16,026 nucleotides of DNA, taken from the NCBI GenBank assembly GCA_964436865.1, contig CAYTFK010000148.1, positions 1 through 16,026 of the forward strand. The letters are read 5' to 3'. Below the pieces are notes generated by a model. The model was not told the DNA's origin. It made no database searches and saw nothing but the letters and a program-made list of their open reading frames with translations. The stretch is from JAXGPP01 sp964436865. GTDB taxonomy: Bacteria > Planctomycetota > Planctomycetia > Pirellulales > Thermoguttaceae. Positions 1 to 9,229 of the stretch are shown here, piece by piece; position 1 is the first letter of the stretch; each line of letters starts with the position of its first letter. The position numbers and the translations under genes were made by a program.

Positions 1-2825
1 GCGTCGATTTCGGCACACTCACTGTGCATTCACCGGGGAGTGTGTCGATCGCCGAAGACTCGGCAACACGGTTGGCGGGCACGAGCACCGCAGGCAACCT
101 GACGCTGGTCTCCGCGGCGGGGATGGCCCTTGCCGCCGGATCTCGGCTAACCGTGAGTGGCGCCGCAGTGCTCTCGGCCGTCGCGGCACTAGCGAATGAG
201 TCAGCCGCAACGCTGGATATCGCCGGCCGGGCCGACCTTACGGCGGCCACGATCGACTTGGGCAACCAGACCGCGGATCGTGTGGATTTCGGCACGCTCA
301 CCGTGCATTCATCGGGGAGTGTGTCGATCGCCGAAGACTCGGCAACACGGTTGGTGGGCACGAGCACCGCAGGCAACCTGACGCTGGTCTCTGCGGCGGG
401 GATGACCCTTGCCGCCGGATCGCGGCTGACGGTGAGTGGCGACGCCGCACTCTCAGCCGTCGCGGCATTAACGAATGAATCAGCCGCAACGCTGGATATC
501 GCCGGCCGGGCTGACCTCACCGCGGCCACGATCGACCTGGGCAACCAGGCAGGCGACATGATCCTTGTCGGGCCGTTGACGTTTCATGCCACGGGCCTGG
601 CGGCGATCAACGCAGACGGGGCCTTGTTACTGGCCGGGACCAGCACCGCCGCTGCTGCCGTCTTGGAGTCGGCCCAGCAAATTGCCATCGACGCCGGCGC
701 CGCGTTGACGGTCGCTGGCGATGCCAGCGTGACGGCGCTCGATAGCCTGACGGCTGGCGCCGATTCTGTCTTTGCGGTGGGCGGCACCGCTACGCTCGCG
801 GCAGCGGCAATCGATTTTGGCAACCAGGCTGGAGACCAGATCGATTTCGGCGCGATCACGTTTCGATCGAGTGGCCTGGCGTCGATCGCTGAGGATTCGG
901 CCACTCGGCTGGTTGGAACAAGCATGACCGGCACGCTGGTGATGAGTTCCGCCGGAGAGTGGCTGCTCGACACGGGTGCGGGACTCACCGTGAGCGGCGC
1001 CGGGTCGATCACGGCGACAGGTTCGATCGCCAATCAAGCCCAGTCAGCGCTCGATGTCGGCGGGCATCTCAGCCTTGTCGGCGCGGCAATTGATCTGGGC
1101 AGCTACGGCGATGATCGCGTGGAACTCGGAACACTCACGTTTCAAGCGTCCGGGCTTGCGGCGGTGGCCACCGATTCCTCGCTACGGTTGGTCGGCGCCA
1201 GTTCGGCGCCGAATGCCAGCTTGGAGTCTGCCGCCGATCTCGTGATGGGAAGCGGCGCCGAATTGGCGGTCAGCGACGCGCTCCTGCTTTCCGCGCAGGG
1301 CCGGTTATCCAACGAGGCGGGCGTGGTGCTCACCGTAGGCAACGACGCAAGTCTGGTCGCCGCGGTGATAGACCTCGGAACTCGTCCGGGCGATATGGTC
1401 AACTTCGGCTCTGTCGCGCTGGGCGGCGGCGACGTTCATCTCGAAGAAGACTCGGCAACGCTGCTTGTGGCCGCCGACGTCAGTTCGATCCGCCTGCGTT
1501 CGGCGGACGCCATCGTTACCGGACCCGGTGCGATTCTGTCGGAGGGACTGCTCGACTTCGCCGCAGCGGGCGACATCGTTGTGCCCGATTCACCGGTCCT
1601 GGGGGCGCTGGCCGAGGTTCAGGCCGGCCGAATCGTCCTCAATGCGGGCGGTTTGATTACGCTGGCCGACGGCGCCATGCTGCAAAGCGCGACCGGCCGA
1701 GTGACGAACGCTCCGCCAGTGGTGATCGGCGGTCCGCTGGATCCCGACGATGTGATCATACCCGGCGATCCGACCCAGGACGTATTGGCGCTCATCGGCG
1801 CGGTGCCGGCGCCGGGCCAGAACCAGGAACGGGGAGCGAACTTCATCGTCACTGCCACGTGGGATGACGGCATCCGCACGCAGATCTCGGGGATCAATGC
1901 CGGCAGCGTGCTCGACTATCAGATCGGGCCCAGTGGCGAGTTCGATTCGCCGCCGCATCCGGGCGAGGGCGTGGGCCAGGCCCGGCTCACCGTCAGCCGC
2001 TCCTACTCGATCATCTATCTTGCCACACGGACGACGGACAGGGTGCGAGTGGATGTCGAGGTGGCCAACGACCCCAACATCGTGCTGGACGACAGCCGCC
2101 TTGAAGATCTCAATCGCGTGCAATTCTCCTTTGAAACAAAGATCGCCAGCCGCGAGTTTCCGCGGCCGGTAGTGATACAGCGGTCCGATCCGCCGCTGCT
2201 GCGCCGGCCGGAGACGCATGTTCGGCTGTCGTCTGGTTCCGAGAAGAGGATCGCCGAAGGAGGCGAGTGGACCAGCGAACCATTGCCGCAACAAGCTGAA
2301 GTGCAGGAGCAGGTGACGCGGCTGTTCATCGCCGAGACGATGGGAGAGGCCGCGGCGGACTGGCTCCAGACCGCTGCGGACAGTTGGATTGAGCTGCCGG
2401 CCGACTATCTGCAGGATCTCGATGCGCTGTTTGAGTTGATACGCCAGCGCAACCTGCCTGACGGACGTTATCGGCTGGTGATCGTCGATTCCCCCTATCC
2501 GCCGCGCGTGGTGCTCGAGTTCGAAAAAGCCGGCGAGTGGATCGGCGAACCGGTGCGGGAGCCCGGTCGCGGATCACATCCGCTGGAAACCAGCCCGCCG
2601 GAAGCCGGCCCGTCGACCGGTGAACCGGACCAAAGCGCGCCGACAACCGGCGATCCTGCGGAGGAGGCTGCCCCATCCGATGGCAGCGATGCGGACGCCA
2701 GCGGCGACCGGCCGTCTGCAACGGTGGGCGATGGCACGCCCGCGGCGCGTGCCGCGGTGCCGGGCGCGGCGTGGTCGTTCTCCAAGACAGCGCGGTTGGC
2801 GCGTCGAATACGAGGCACGGCATAG
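1..2825 (+). CDS. Large repetitive adhesin-like protein, 3' part (5' end outside window)
   Basis: The frame is open from the left edge (first full codon at position 3), so the true start lies upstream; the apparent GTG start at 24 is an internal Val inside a repeat unit. About 941 residues are visible. The first roughly 560 residues are 93-residue repeats rich in Ala, Gly, Ser, Thr and Leu, with motifs such as VDFGTLTVH, EDSATRLVG, LTVSG and AATIDLGNQ. The alternation of short hydrophobic strands and turns suggests a beta-helix or other beta-solenoid, as in filamentous haemagglutinin-type surface proteins. The remainder (from about 1716) is non-repetitive and contains a Pro/Glu/Asp-rich stretch (about 2560-2740) and a basic C-terminus ending near SKTARLARRIRG. 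No C-terminal anchor or transmembrane segment is visible. Extracellular or surface location is inferred from composition; the signal peptide, if any, is outside the window. The ligand is unknown. It ends 60 bases before the kinase gene. Confidence 0.82.
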   Translation, partial: VDFGTLTVHSPGSVSIAEDSATRLAGTSTAGNLTLVSAAGMALAAGSRLTVSGAAVLSAVAALANESAATLDIAGRADLTAATIDLGNQTADRVDFGTLTVHSSGSVSIAEDSATRLVGTSTAGNLTLVSAAGMTLAAGSRLTVSGDAALSAVAALTNESAATLDIAGRADLTAATIDLGNQAGDMILVGPLTFHATGLAAINADGALLLAGTSTAAAAVLESAQQIAIDAGAALTVAGDASVTALDSLTAGADSVFAVGGTATLAAAAIDFGNQAGDQIDFGAITFRSSGLASIAEDSATRLVGTSMTGTLVMSSAGEWLLDTGAGLTVSGAGSITATGSIANQAQSALDVGGHLSLVGAAIDLGSYGDDRVELGTLTFQASGLAAVATDSSLRLVGASSAPNASLESAADLVMGSGAELAVSDALLLSAQGRLSNEAGVVLTVGNDASLVAAVIDLGTRPGDMVNFGSVALGGGDVHLEEDSATLLVAADVSSIRLRSADAIVTGPGAILSEGLLDFAAAGDIVVPDSPVLGALAEVQAGRIVLNAGGLITLADGAMLQSATGRVTNAPPVVIGGPLDPDDVIIPGDPTQDVLALIGAVPAPGQNQERGANFIVTATWDDGIRTQISGINAGSVLDYQIGPSGEFDSPPHPGEGVGQARLTVSRSYSIIYLATRTTDRVRVDVEVANDPNIVLDDSRLEDLNRVQFSFETKIASREFPRPVVIQRSDPPLLRRPETHVRLSSGSEKRIAEGGEWTSEPLPQQAEVQEQVTRLFIAETMGEAAADWLQTAADSWIELPADYLQDLDALFELIRQRNLPDGRYRLVIVDSPYPPRVVLEFEKAGEWIGEPVREPGRGSHPLETSPPEAGPSTGEPDQSAPTTGDPAEEAAPSDGSDADASGDRPSATVGDGTPAARAAVPGAAWSFSKTARLARRIRGTA
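3..1676 (+). repeat. In-frame tandem repeat, 279-bp period (five clear units plus a degenerate sixth)
   Basis: Units begin at 3, 282, 561, 840, 1119 and 1398, always exactly 279 bp (93 codons) apart. Each opens with a V/I-x-F/V/L-G motif (VDFGTLTVH, VDFGTLTVH, ILVGPLTFH, IDFGAITFR, VELGTLTFQ, VNFGSVALG) and closes with an AxIDLG-type motif. Units 1 and 2 are about 90% identical in DNA by manual comparison and share an uninterrupted block around the codons for SVSIAEDSATRL. Units 3-5 are more diverged and the sixth keeps only the opening and EDSATLLV. No indels disturb the period. More units probably lie upstream of the window. Confidence 0.9.
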
Positions 2826-2871
2826 TTTGACCCGGAGCGGTTGCGCCGGCGTTTGATGATCGAGGGCATGT

Positions 2872-2876
2872 AGGAG
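2872..2876 (+). promoter_or_regulatory. Ribosome binding site of the WD40 kinase gene
   Basis: AGGAG lies 9 bases before the ATG at 2886. It fixes the start of the kinase gene and places the zinc-ribbon cysteines at the very N-terminus. The 60-base gap after the adhesin stop holds no other clear signal. Confidence 0.6.
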
Positions 2877-2885
2877 CTTCACATC

Positions 2886-5800
2886 ATGTTCGCCTGTCCG
2901 GTCTGCAAGGCGCCGCTTACCGCCGAGGATGCCCGGCTGGAAACATGCACCGTTTGCGGCAGTCCATTGCCGCGCGAGACCTTGCAGGGGCCTGCCGCGC
3001 CCGCGGCGGCGCCCGCCGTGACGATCGGTGTGACGATCGACTCGACGCCACCGGCCAGCGCGACGGTTCCTGCGCCGGATCAGGGGACGGTGACCAGGAC
3101 GACCGGGTTCGAGCCGGCCGACGGCACGGAGCGCGGGGTGGATGACGCGATCACGTTCATTTGGGGAAGCGCCCTGGAAAGCCGGCCGTCCCCTGCGGCG
3201 ACGCTCCGCGCCGACGCGAGCATGATCCAGCGCGAGGTTCATGTGACGGTCAATCCGCGCACATTGCAGCGGCCCGACGAGATGGTGGGCCGTCAAGCCG
3301 ACTACGAGCTGCTGTCACCGTTGGGCGAAGGGGGCATGGGCATCGTGTTCGCCGCGCGGCAGACGTCGATCGACCGCACGGTGGCGATCAAGATGCTCAA
3401 GGCGCCGGTCACGCAGAGCGACATCCATCGCGGCCGCTTCCTCTCGGAAGCCATCGTCACCGGCGACCTCGAACACCCCAACATCGTGCCGATCTACGAT
3501 CTCGGCGCCGACGCCGCCGGCGTGCCGTTCTACGTGATGAAGTGCATCCAGGGGACGCCGTGGAACAAGGTCCTCCGCCAGAAGACGTTCCTGGAGAATA
3601 TCGAGATCCTGATGAAGGTGGCCGACGCGGTGGCTTTCGCCCACTCGCGCGGCGTGCTGCACCGCGACCTGAAGCCCGAGAACATTATGCTCGGCGGGTT
3701 TGGCGAAGTGCTGCTCATGGATTGGGGCTTGGCGCTGCCGGTCGAGTCGTCGCGTGCCGGGCTGGCACCGGCGGGTACGCCGGCCTACATGGCGCCGGAG
3801 ATGGCGGGGGGGCCGTTCGAGCAGATCGGTTTCGCCAGCGACGTCTATCTCCTCGGAGCCATTCTCTATGAAATCCTGACCGGCAACCCGCCGCACACCG
3901 GGCGCACCGCGGGTGAATGCCTGATGGCGGCGGCGCGGAATGAAATCCGCCCCACCGAGAAGACCGGTGAACTGATCGACGTCGCGCGGCGGGCCATGGC
4001 CACGTCGCCCGGCGATCGCTACGAGAGCGTCGCTGCGCTGCAGACGGCCATTCGCGAATACCTCTCCCACTCCGAGAGCATCGCCCTGGCAGACCGCGCC
4101 GCCCAGACTCTTGCCGAGGCCCGCAGCACCGACCGCTACCAGACCTATGCGCAATCGCTGTTTGCCTTCCAGGAGGCGGTCGCCCTGTGGGCCGGCAACA
4201 GCAAGGCCGCTCAAGGGGCGATCGACGCCAGCCTGGACTATGCGGCGAGCGCTTACCGCAAGGGGGATTACGATCTGGCGGCCTCGCTGCTGGAAGCAAG
4301 CGACCCGCGCCACGCAGAGCTTCTGAAGCTGGTCGATACGGCGCGGAGCGAACGGGAACAGCGCCAGCGACGTCTCGTCGCCGCCAAACGGATTGGCGCG
4401 GCGCTGGCCGTGAGCCTTTTCCTGGTCATCACCGCCGCCTTCTTCTGGATTCGCACCGAACGTGACCGGGCAATCGCCGCCGAAGGCGTCGCGCAAGACC
4501 AGCGCCGGCAGGCCGACGAGCGCCGCCGCGAAGCGGTCGACGCCCGCGAGGCGGAGAGGCAACAGCGGCAGCGGGCCGAAGGGCTGCAAGTCGAAGCCGA
4601 GCAGCAACGCGACCAGGCGGTCCAGGCCCGCGACGCCGCCCGGCGGGCGCAGAGCAAAGAGGAGTACACGGCATACCTGGCCCGCATCGGCCTGGCGGCC
4701 GCGAAGGTCGACGAGGATGCCTTCACCACCGCGCTGGCGGTGCTCGGCGATTGCCCGCCCGGCCTCCGCCACTGGGAGTGGCGGCGATTGGTCTATCTCT
4801 CGACCCAGGCGGCGCAATCGTATCCGGCCGACAATGAAATCGAGGCCGTCGCGGCCACACCCGACGGCCGGCTGCTGGCGGCTGCGGGATGGGGACCGAA
4901 CGTGCTGGTGATCAACCGCGAACACCCCAACCAACGGCGCACCCTGTCGACCGCCGGGGAGTATGTCTTTGCCCTGGCATTCTCACCCGATGGCCGCTAT
5001 CTGGCGGCGGGGACGAATCATCCCGGCGGCTACCTGACGATCTGGGATCTGGAGCGGTCGGCGGCCGACGGCCGTCAACCCGTCCAACTCGCAATCGACC
5101 GGGCGGAGGGGCATACCGACGCCGTCTTGAGCGCGTCGTACACTGCCGACGGCCGCTGGCTGTTGACGACCTCCTACGACCGCACCGCGCGGCTCTGGGA
5201 CGTGCGCGAACCGGGCCGGGTGAGGCTGGCACGGCAGCTTGGGCCGCATGGCGACTGGGTTCGTTCGGCGGCGATGGGTCCGATCGCCGATGGCCGCGCG
5301 ACGATCATCACCGCCAGCCAGGACGGCTACGCCCGCGTCTGGTCGGTCGCCGTCGAGGAAAAAGACTCGACAGCCGAAGGTCCGCCGCTGCGGTTCCGCG
5401 GCCATTCGGGCCCGGTGGAAGCGGTGGCCGTTTCGCCCGATGGCCTCCTGGTGGCTTCCGCGGGCTACGACCGGCGGATTCTGCTGTGGAAGACAGCCGA
5501 CGTGCGGCCATTCGATATGTCGGTTTTGGGCGGCAAGGGTGAAAACGTGCCACCCGTCTTCGAAGCCCTGGAAGGGCACTCAGCCGCAGTCACGGCACTG
5601 AAGTTCTCGGCCGACGGCACGCGCCTGCTGAGCGCCGGCCAGGACAACACGGTGCGGATCTGGGATGTGGCCGCGCGACGGCTCCTGGTCACGCTTCGCG
5701 GCCACGGCGGGCCGGTTCGTTCGTGCGCGTTTCTCGGCCCCGACAGCCGCTACGCCCTTTCGGGCGGTCTCGACAAGCAGATGAAACTGTGGGACGTAGA

Positions 5801-7727
5801 CAAGTATCGCGAGTACCGGGTGATCGGCGGCCGAGTGGTGGACGGGCACCGGCACCAGATCCTCGCCGCCGATCTATCGTCCGATGGCCGCCTCATCATC
5901 ACTGCCAGCCGCGACCGCACCGCGCGGTTATGGGATGTCGCCACCGGGCAGGCCGCGGGCCGGCTTGAAGAGGGGCATGCCATTCCACCGTCGAGCGCCC
6001 TGTTCTTTGCCGATGGCAAGAAGCTGGCCACGGCGAGCCTCGGCGGCAATGTTCGCATCTGGGACGTAGCCACCGGTGCGCAGACCCTCTCGATCAGCGC
6101 CCCGGGCGCGCGTGCCGCGATGGCGGTCTCGCGCGACGGTCGCTCCGTTCTGACCGGCGGCGGCGAAGGGACGGTCATGGCGGCTCTCTGGGACGCGCAG
6201 TCCGGCCAGCCGATCCGGCAATTCGTCGGCCAGACAGCCAACGTCACCGCAGTGGCCTTCTCGCCCGACGACCAAATGGTGTTCTGCGGCGACTCCGTCG
6301 GCCGCTGCTGGCTGTTCCGCGCCGCCGACGGCCAGTTGCTCTGGAAGGCCCGCCGGCACTCGCGCGAGATCTCATCGGCGGCCTTCCTGCCCGACGGCCG
6401 GACGATCCTCACGGCCAGCCTCGACAACAGCGTCGGCCGCTGGGACGCGGCGACCGGCGAAGAGCTGTCGTCGCTCTTGCTCAAGCATCCCGACGCAGTC
6501 ACTTCGTTGGCCGTTTCGCCCGACGGCCGCCACGCGCTGACGGCCTGCGCCGACCGGGTCGCGCGCTGGTGGAACCTTGCCGACGCGCGGATCGAGTGGC
6601 AATTGCCGGCCGCGCGGCAGCCGATCATCGCCGTATCGCTGCTGGGGGCAACCGCTCGGGCGATCGTGGCCACCGCCGACGGCAAGGCCCGCTTGTGGGA
6701 TCTTGCCGGCCGCCGCGAATTGCCGCTGGCCGGACCCGGCGGCGCGAGCGCCAGCAGTCACACGCTGCTCTGGACGGCGGCGGCCTCGCCCTCCGGGGAG
6801 CATTTCCTGGTGGTTGACGGCGAGGGGGCCTTCCTGTACCGCACCGATAGCGGCGAGGAAGTGATGCGGTTCTCCGATCCGCGCACCGTCGCCTCGGCCC
6901 GCTTCTCGCCCGATGGCCGCCGCGCGGTGGCCGCAAGCTGGGACGGTTCCGCGCGGATCTGGGCCCTGGAAACGAAGACGGTGATCCGCAAGCTTCACGG
7001 CGGCCACGCCGGTTTCGTCAACGACGCGATCTATTCGCCCGATGGCAACACTATATTCACCGCCGGCGACGACGGCCTGGTGCGCGCCTGGAACGCCGCC
7101 GACGGCCAGTTGCTGCCACGGGTGTTTCGCGGCCACTCGGGGGCCGTAAAACGCTTCGACCTCTCGCCCGATGGCCGACGGCTCCTCACTGCCTCCACCG
7201 ACGGCACTGCGAGGATCTGGGACACCGAGACGGGCGCCGAGATCCACTGCCTGGCCGCCCATCAAGGCGCCGTACTGGCCGCCGCCTTCTCGCCCGACGG
7301 CCGATTTGCCATCACCGGCAGCGAAGACACCACCGCACGGCTGTGGGACGCCGCTACGGGTGAGCCGCTGCGACCCGAGGCGCTGCCCGATGCCCAGCGT
7401 GCCGGTTGGTTCCTGTCGGGTGAAGAACCGCAACCCCCTATTGTCCTCAAAGGGCACACGGCCAGCGTCGCCGCCGTGGCCTTCTCTCTCGACGGACGGC
7501 GGGCGATCACCGGCAGCGACGATGGCACGGCGCGAGTTTGGGATCTCGTCACCGGCAAGGAGACGCTCACCCTCCGCGGGCACCGCGAAGGGGTGACCTA
7601 CGTGGCCTTCTCGCGCGACGGGTCCAAAATCCTTTCCGCAGGCCGCGACGGCACGGTGATCGAATACGACTCGGTGGACCCGCTGGGTGCTGAGAACGGC
7701 CCCACGCTCGTCACGGCCGCCCCTTGA
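2886..7727 (+). CDS. Membrane Ser/Thr protein kinase with zinc ribbon and about 21 WD40 repeats
   Basis: The 1613-residue protein should phosphorylate Ser/Thr on unknown targets. Domains in order: a zinc ribbon with C4xxC7 and C21xxC24; a disordered Ala/Pro/Thr linker; a PknB-type kinase domain at about 139-395; a helical, TPR-like stretch to about 490; one membrane segment at 503-522; a Glu/Gln/Arg-rich coiled coil at about 524-600; the RHWEWRRL motif at 628-635; and WD40 blades from about 640 to the end. Kinase motifs are complete: GEGGMG 147-152, VAIK with Lys169, HRDLKPEN starting at His259, DWG 279-281 in place of DFG, and APE 303-305. About 21 blades can be counted by their SPDGR and LWD/IWD signatures, enough for three seven-bladed propellers. 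By analogy with PknB, the kinase is cytoplasmic and the WD40 part lies across the inner membrane; this topology is inferred. The start is supported by AGGAG 9 bases upstream. A regulatory link to the genes that follow is not shown by the sequence. Confidence 0.95.
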   Translation: MFACPVCKAPLTAEDARLETCTVCGSPLPRETLQGPAAPAAAPAVTIGVTIDSTPPASATVPAPDQGTVTRTTGFEPADGTERGVDDAITFIWGSALESRPSPAATLRADASMIQREVHVTVNPRTLQRPDEMVGRQADYELLSPLGEGGMGIVFAARQTSIDRTVAIKMLKAPVTQSDIHRGRFLSEAIVTGDLEHPNIVPIYDLGADAAGVPFYVMKCIQGTPWNKVLRQKTFLENIEILMKVADAVAFAHSRGVLHRDLKPENIMLGGFGEVLLMDWGLALPVESSRAGLAPAGTPAYMAPEMAGGPFEQIGFASDVYLLGAILYEILTGNPPHTGRTAGECLMAAARNEIRPTEKTGELIDVARRAMATSPGDRYESVAALQTAIREYLSHSESIALADRAAQTLAEARSTDRYQTYAQSLFAFQEAVALWAGNSKAAQGAIDASLDYAASAYRKGDYDLAASLLEASDPRHAELLKLVDTARSEREQRQRRLVAAKRIGAALAVSLFLVITAAFFWIRTERDRAIAAEGVAQDQRRQADERRREAVDAREAERQQRQRAEGLQVEAEQQRDQAVQARDAARRAQSKEEYTAYLARIGLAAAKVDEDAFTTALAVLGDCPPGLRHWEWRRLVYLSTQAAQSYPADNEIEAVAATPDGRLLAAAGWGPNVLVINREHPNQRRTLSTAGEYVFALAFSPDGRYLAAGTNHPGGYLTIWDLERSAADGRQPVQLAIDRAEGHTDAVLSASYTADGRWLLTTSYDRTARLWDVREPGRVRLARQLGPHGDWVRSAAMGPIADGRATIITASQDGYARVWSVAVEEKDSTAEGPPLRFRGHSGPVEAVAVSPDGLLVASAGYDRRILLWKTADVRPFDMSVLGGKGENVPPVFEALEGHSAAVTALKFSADGTRLLSAGQDNTVRIWDVAARRLLVTLRGHGGPVRSCAFLGPDSRYALSGGLDKQMKLWDVDKYREYRVIGGRVVDGHRHQILAADLSSDGRLIITASRDRTARLWDVATGQAAGRLEEGHAIPPSSALFFADGKKLATASLGGNVRIWDVATGAQTLSISAPGARAAMAVSRDGRSVLTGGGEGTVMAALWDAQSGQPIRQFVGQTANVTAVAFSPDDQMVFCGDSVGRCWLFRAADGQLLWKARRHSREISSAAFLPDGRTILTASLDNSVGRWDAATGEELSSLLLKHPDAVTSLAVSPDGRHALTACADRVARWWNLADARIEWQLPAARQPIIAVSLLGATARAIVATADGKARLWDLAGRRELPLAGPGGASASSHTLLWTAAASPSGEHFLVVDGEGAFLYRTDSGEEVMRFSDPRTVASARFSPDGRRAVAASWDGSARIWALETKTVIRKLHGGHAGFVNDAIYSPDGNTIFTAGDDGLVRAWNAADGQLLPRVFRGHSGAVKRFDLSPDGRRLLTASTDGTARIWDTETGAEIHCLAAHQGAVLAAAFSPDGRFAITGSEDTTARLWDAATGEPLRPEALPDAQRAGWFLSGEEPQPPIVLKGHTASVAAVAFSLDGRRAITGSDDGTARVWDLVTGKETLTLRGHREGVTYVAFSRDGSKILSAGRDGTVIEYDSVDPLGAENGPTLVTAAP

Positions 7728-7997
7728 GACTCGCAAGCCCTTGGGCAGATGTGTCCAGGCCGGCGAAGTCCCACTCCGTCGACTGCCCCGAGGCGGCAGG
7801 TCAAGCCCCTGGACCTTCCCGGCAGTCGCTCTACCATTAAAGTCAGGTTTGACTGCCAAAAATATCGGCGATGCGATCCCTCCTCTACCGGGAGGCGGTT
7901 GAATAGCCAATAGAGGCACAGCGTCCGGCTATCCCGGCTGGCGCAACTCTCCCCCCAAACACCGTGGCGCATCCGACTGCCACCAGAGACCAACTCC
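7728..7997. other. 270-bp intergenic region with nested inverted repeats; likely carries the promoter of the downstream gene set
   Basis: No credible gene lies here. Three inverted repeats can be read. GTCCAGG (7753-7759) pairs with CCTGGAC (7808-7814) and encloses CTGCC (7783-7787) pairing with GGCAG (7795-7799). GGCAGTC (7821-7827) pairs with GACTGCC (7851-7857). None is followed by a T-run on the + strand, so none is a standard intrinsic terminator. A TTGACT at 7849-7854 could be a -35 element, but the hexamer 17 bases downstream (TGCGAT) is a poor -10. The region is locally less GC-rich around 7836-7870. It separates the kinase from a packed gene set, so both a transcription end and a promoter are expected here. 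Confidence 0.4.
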
Positions 7998-9215
7998 GTG
8001 CAGATTTCGGCGATACCCCACCACCAGCACGACCATCGTGCACTACCGCTGCCGTCGTTCCGTCTGACGATGCGCACCGAGATTGTCTTTGCGGCGGGGG
8101 CGGTCGATCAACTGGGGACGCTGGCCCGGCAGTGCGGTGTCCGCCGCGTGTTGCTGGTGACCGATCCGGGCATTGTGCGGGCCGGTCATGCCGAGCGGGC
8201 AGAGTCCTCGCTGGCGGCCGCAGGGCTGGTCGTGGCCCGATTCAACGACGTGACCGAGAACCCGACCACGGGTGTGGTCGAGGCGTGTCTGGCAGTGGCG
8301 AGGAGCCATCGCCCCGATCTCCTGGTCGGTCTTGGCGGTGGAAGCAGCGTCGACACGGCCAAGGGGTGCAACTTCCTCTTGGGTGGCGGGCGGATGGAAG
8401 ACTATTGGGGCAACGGCAAGGCCCGCGGTCCCATGCTGCCCCTCATCGCCGTGCCGACCACCGCGGGCACGGGGAGCGAGTGCCAGTCTTTCGCCCTTAT
8501 CTCGCAGGAAGACACGCACGTGAAGATGGCCTGCGGCGACCCCCAGGCCGCGCCGCGGATCGCCCTGCTCGATCCCGAACTCACGCTGACCCAACCGGCC
8601 TCGGTGGCAGCCGCCAGCGGGATCGACGCCCTGGCCCACGCCGTGGAATCGGCGGTGACCAGCAAGCGCAATCCAATCTCGCAGATGTTCTCGCGCGAGG
8701 CGTTTCGCCGCGCGATCGATGCGTTGCCGCGCGTGCTCGCCGACCCCGGCGATCTGGAGGCGCGCGGCGATATGCTTCTCGCCGCGGCGCTGGCAGGTCT
8801 GGCGATCGAGAACAGCATGCTGGGCGCGGCGCACTCGGCGGCCAATCCGCTCACGGCGCACTACTCGATGGCCCACGGGCAGGCGGTCGGAATGATGCTC
8901 CCCGCGGTGATCCGCCTCAATGCGGAGGACGCCCGCGCGCGCAAGATCTATCACGAACTGGCGGTCGAAGCCGGGCTGATCCCGCGCGGCGGCGATCCGC
9001 ATCAAGGAGCGATAGCCCTAGCGGCCCGAATCGAGGAAATCCTCTCTTTGGCCGGCCTGGCGCGCTCGCTCGGCGAACTGGGGATCGGACAGTTGCCGCT
9101 CGATGCGCTGGCCCGCGAGGCCGCCGGACAATGGACCGCCCGGTTCAATCCGCGGCCGGTCGCCGCCGAGGATTTCGCCCGCTTGTACCAGTCGGTTTCC
9201 GGGCAGCCGGCCTGA
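7998..9215 (+). CDS. Iron-containing (group III) alcohol dehydrogenase family protein
   Basis: This 405-residue protein is an NAD(P)-dependent dehydrogenase of the iron-type alcohol dehydrogenase family, which interconverts alcohols and aldehydes or ketones; the substrate is unknown. The family signatures are clear: the N-terminal strand TEIVFAAGAVDQLG, the nucleotide-binding GGGSSVDTAK, and PTTAGTGSE. The metal ligands match the family order: Asp210 and His214 in SGIDALAHAVES, His279 in GAAHSAANP and His293 in MAHGQAVGM, with 14 residues between the last two as in FucO. The GTG at 7998 is preferred because the family core (FRL..TEIVF) begins before the next in-frame ATG at 8070. No good ribosome binding site precedes it, so the start is less certain than the rest. 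It is the first gene of the seven-gene set and ends 14 bases before the radical SAM gene. A role in reducing or oxidising an aldehyde or ketone intermediate of that pathway is inference. Confidence 0.92.
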   Translation: MQISAIPHHQHDHRALPLPSFRLTMRTEIVFAAGAVDQLGTLARQCGVRRVLLVTDPGIVRAGHAERAESSLAAAGLVVARFNDVTENPTTGVVEACLAVARSHRPDLLVGLGGGSSVDTAKGCNFLLGGGRMEDYWGNGKARGPMLPLIAVPTTAGTGSECQSFALISQEDTHVKMACGDPQAAPRIALLDPELTLTQPASVAAASGIDALAHAVESAVTSKRNPISQMFSREAFRRAIDALPRVLADPGDLEARGDMLLAAALAGLAIENSMLGAAHSAANPLTAHYSMAHGQAVGMMLPAVIRLNAEDARARKIYHELAVEAGLIPRGGDPHQGAIALAARIEEILSLAGLARSLGELGIGQLPLDALAREAAGQWTARFNPRPVAAEDFARLYQSVSGQPA

Positions 9216-9229
9216 ACGGGAATTCCATC

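Noticed and set aside
3315..4934. 539-codon open frame on the - strand
   Set aside because: It lies wholly inside the kinase gene, whose motifs are unambiguous. Its translation shows no domain and is Arg/Gly/Ala-rich, as expected for the complement of a GC-rich gene.
7781..7802. CTGCC/GGCAG hairpin as an intrinsic terminator of the kinase gene
   Set aside because: The stem is short with a bulge and no T-run follows on the + strand.
7821..7857. tRNA-like piece: GGTAGAGC on the - strand (7828-7835) near paired GGCAGTC/GACTGCC
   Set aside because: Only the D-arm-like word is present. No T-loop consensus, acceptor pairing or anticodon arm of the right spacing could be built.
6372..7919. 515-codon open frame on the - strand
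   Set aside because: It is the complement of the WD40 part of the kinase. The periodic look of its translation mirrors the WD40 repeats and no family is recognisable.
7598..8077. 159-codon open frame on the - strand crossing the 7728-7997 gap
   Set aside because: It overlaps the kinase 3' end and the dehydrogenase 5' end, and shows no recognisable domain or signal.
7964..9229. N-terminal extension of the radical SAM frame
   Set aside because: It overlaps almost the whole alcohol dehydrogenase gene in another frame and has an Arg/Gly-rich shadow composition. The real protein begins at the ATG at 9230.
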